NCBI GenBank assembly: GCA_027001105.1
Contig: JALTMZ010000081.1
Coordinates: 1-5,925 of the forward strand
Source of the DNA: Thermococcus sp.
GTDB lineage: Archaea; Methanobacteriota_B; Thermococci; Thermococcales; Thermococcaceae
Direction of reading: 5' to 3'
DNA length: 5,925 nucleotides
Made by a program: the position numbers and the translations under genes. The number at the start of each line of letters is the position of its first letter. Positions within the stretch are counted from its first letter, which is position 1. Below the pieces are notes generated by a model. That model was not told the DNA's origin, searched no databases, and saw only the letters and a list, made by a program, of their open reading frames with translations. This document shows positions 5,112 to 5,925 of this stretch, one piece after another.

Positions 5112-5925
5112 GGAAGCCCATATTTCAATTCCCGCTTCCAGCAGACGTTTAAGCTCCCTTCCAATTGGCGTGTTCTTGCTTACCTTAACTATGCCCTTCT
5201 TTGATGGTGTTGCTGTGAACACATACTGCTCTCCACCGAAGAACTTCAAAGGCTTCTTTGCGTAATCTGGTGAAACTCTTAGGACAATCTGCTTTTTCTT
5301 TTCTTCTACCTCAACTGGTATCTTCTCTTTTGGCATCTCCTTCATCTTCTCTTCAAAACTCCTCACATCAATGCTTATACCCAATCTCTTCTCAATTTCT
5401 GTAATCCTCTTGCCCTTCTTTCCAATTATTGCAGGAATATCGAACTCATCTGCATAGATCACTGCTTTGTGCGGGCTCACAAGCTCAACCTCAGTATAAA
5501 CATCAGGTAAGAATTTCTTTATTTCCTGCTTTAATCTCTTCTCAGCCAGCTTCATTGCAGGTGGCTTTTCCTTCTTTTTCACTGGAACAACACTTATCTC
5601 CTCACCGTATGTGTAGATTTCATATTCAAGTTCTCCTGTATCAAAGTCTCTAACTTCAATTACTGGTCTCGCCAGGTCTTCTTCGGTCATCCCAGTTGGC
5701 ACTTTAACTTTATACTCAAGCGTCAGAACCTTGGCGACTTTTCCAGCTTTAATGAAGATCACTGTGTCCACTATCTGGGGAATCATACCCAATTCAACCC
5801 TCCCAATGAAACGCTGGATTGCATCTATGGGCTTAGTTGCGTGAACCACGCCGATCATGCCAACACCTGCTAATCTTAAATCTGCGTAAATTTTGAAGTC
5901 ACTTGTCTTTCTCATCTCATCAAAT
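5106..5925 (-). CDS. PINc/ATPase/KH domain protein (COG1855), C-terminal part; start lies beyond the right edge
   Basis: COG1855 proteins join a PIN nuclease domain, a PilT/VirB11-type ATPase, a KH RNA-binding domain and a C-terminal domain; an RNA-related role is likely but the cellular function is not settled. The frame is open to the last base, and the visible part starts FDEMRKTSDF. The Met at 5915 is therefore internal, within the segment that matches the ATPase E-box region. Next comes GMIGVVHATKPIDAIQRF, the His box of this ATPase class. After a charged linker, the KH domain shows its GxxG loop as IIGKKGKRI at about 5405-5431. A final domain of about 60 residues contains FFGGEQYVFTA and ends in ASL. 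The PIN domain and Walker A are outside the window. The guide RNA lies directly downstream, on the other strand. Confidence 0.88.
   Translation of the reverse strand, partial: FDEMRKTSDFKIYADLRLAGVGMIGVVHATKPIDAIQRFIGRVELGMIPQIVDTVIFIKAGKVAKVLTLEYKVKVPTGMTEEDLARPVIEVRDFDTGELEYEIYTYGEEISVVPVKKKEKPPAMKLAEKRLKQEIKKFLPDVYTEVELVSPHKAVIYADEFDIPAIIGKKGKRITEIEKRLGISIDVRSFEEKMKEMPKEKIPVEVEEKKKQIVLRVSPDYAKKPLKFFGGEQYVFTATPSKKGIVKVSKNTPIGRELKRLLEAGIEIWASL

Noticed and set aside
5913..5915. ATG as the start of the right-most gene
   Set aside because: The frame stays open to the last base and the residues before it (FDE) continue the ATPase E-box region; the gene is 5'-truncated by the window edge.
1..5925. 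tRNA, rRNA, CRISPR repeats or defence genes
   Set aside because: No cloverleaf, rRNA segment or regularly spaced repeat is visible; all long reading frames are housekeeping or metabolic genes.

Overview
The window reads as AT-rich chromosomal DNA of a hyperthermophilic euryarchaeon of the order Thermococcales (Thermococcus, Pyrococcus or Palaeococcus). This rests on a Pyrococcus-like SMC N-terminus beside a DUF835 gene, a split methylmalonyl-CoA mutase small subunit clustered with its GTPase and epimerase, an archaeal PINc/ATPase/KH protein (COG1855), archaeal TATA boxes, GGTG-type ribosome binding sites and a compact C/D box guide RNA. The species cannot be fixed from the sequence.

Left part (1-1700, genes on the minus strand). 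A DUF835 gene is followed by smc, which has its own TATA box. smc is broken: only the N-terminal ATPase half and the first stretch of coiled coil remain. The reading frame then runs into unrelated AT-rich DNA (1 to about 134) and stops after four foreign residues. That flank probably is the edge of an inserted element or a rearrangement.

Middle part (1701-3786). A minus-strand operon reads small B12-binding subunit of methylmalonyl-CoA mutase, then MeaB-type GTPase, then methylmalonyl-CoA epimerase, with a 4-base ATGA overlap between the last two. Together they interconvert succinyl-CoA and the two methylmalonyl-CoA epimers and protect the B12 enzyme. The large catalytic mutase subunit is not here. 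The 250-base region upstream carries a TATA box for each direction, two small palindromes and an exact copy of the SurR consensus GTTTnnnAAAC.

Right part (3787-5925). A plus-strand PHP-domain metallophosphoesterase converges on maf (house-cleaning nucleotide pyrophosphatase), and the two coding regions overlap by 9 bases at their stop codons. Upstream of maf, on the opposite strand, lies a textbook archaeal C/D box 2'-O-methylation guide RNA with boxes C, D', C' and D and two 12-base guides. The last gene, COG1855, enters from the right edge and only its C-terminal part (end of the ATPase, KH domain, C-terminal domain) is present.

The two points most worth following up are the truncated smc with its foreign flank and the C/D guide RNA. 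One of its guides matches a conserved 23S rRNA segment; the other has no target I can name.
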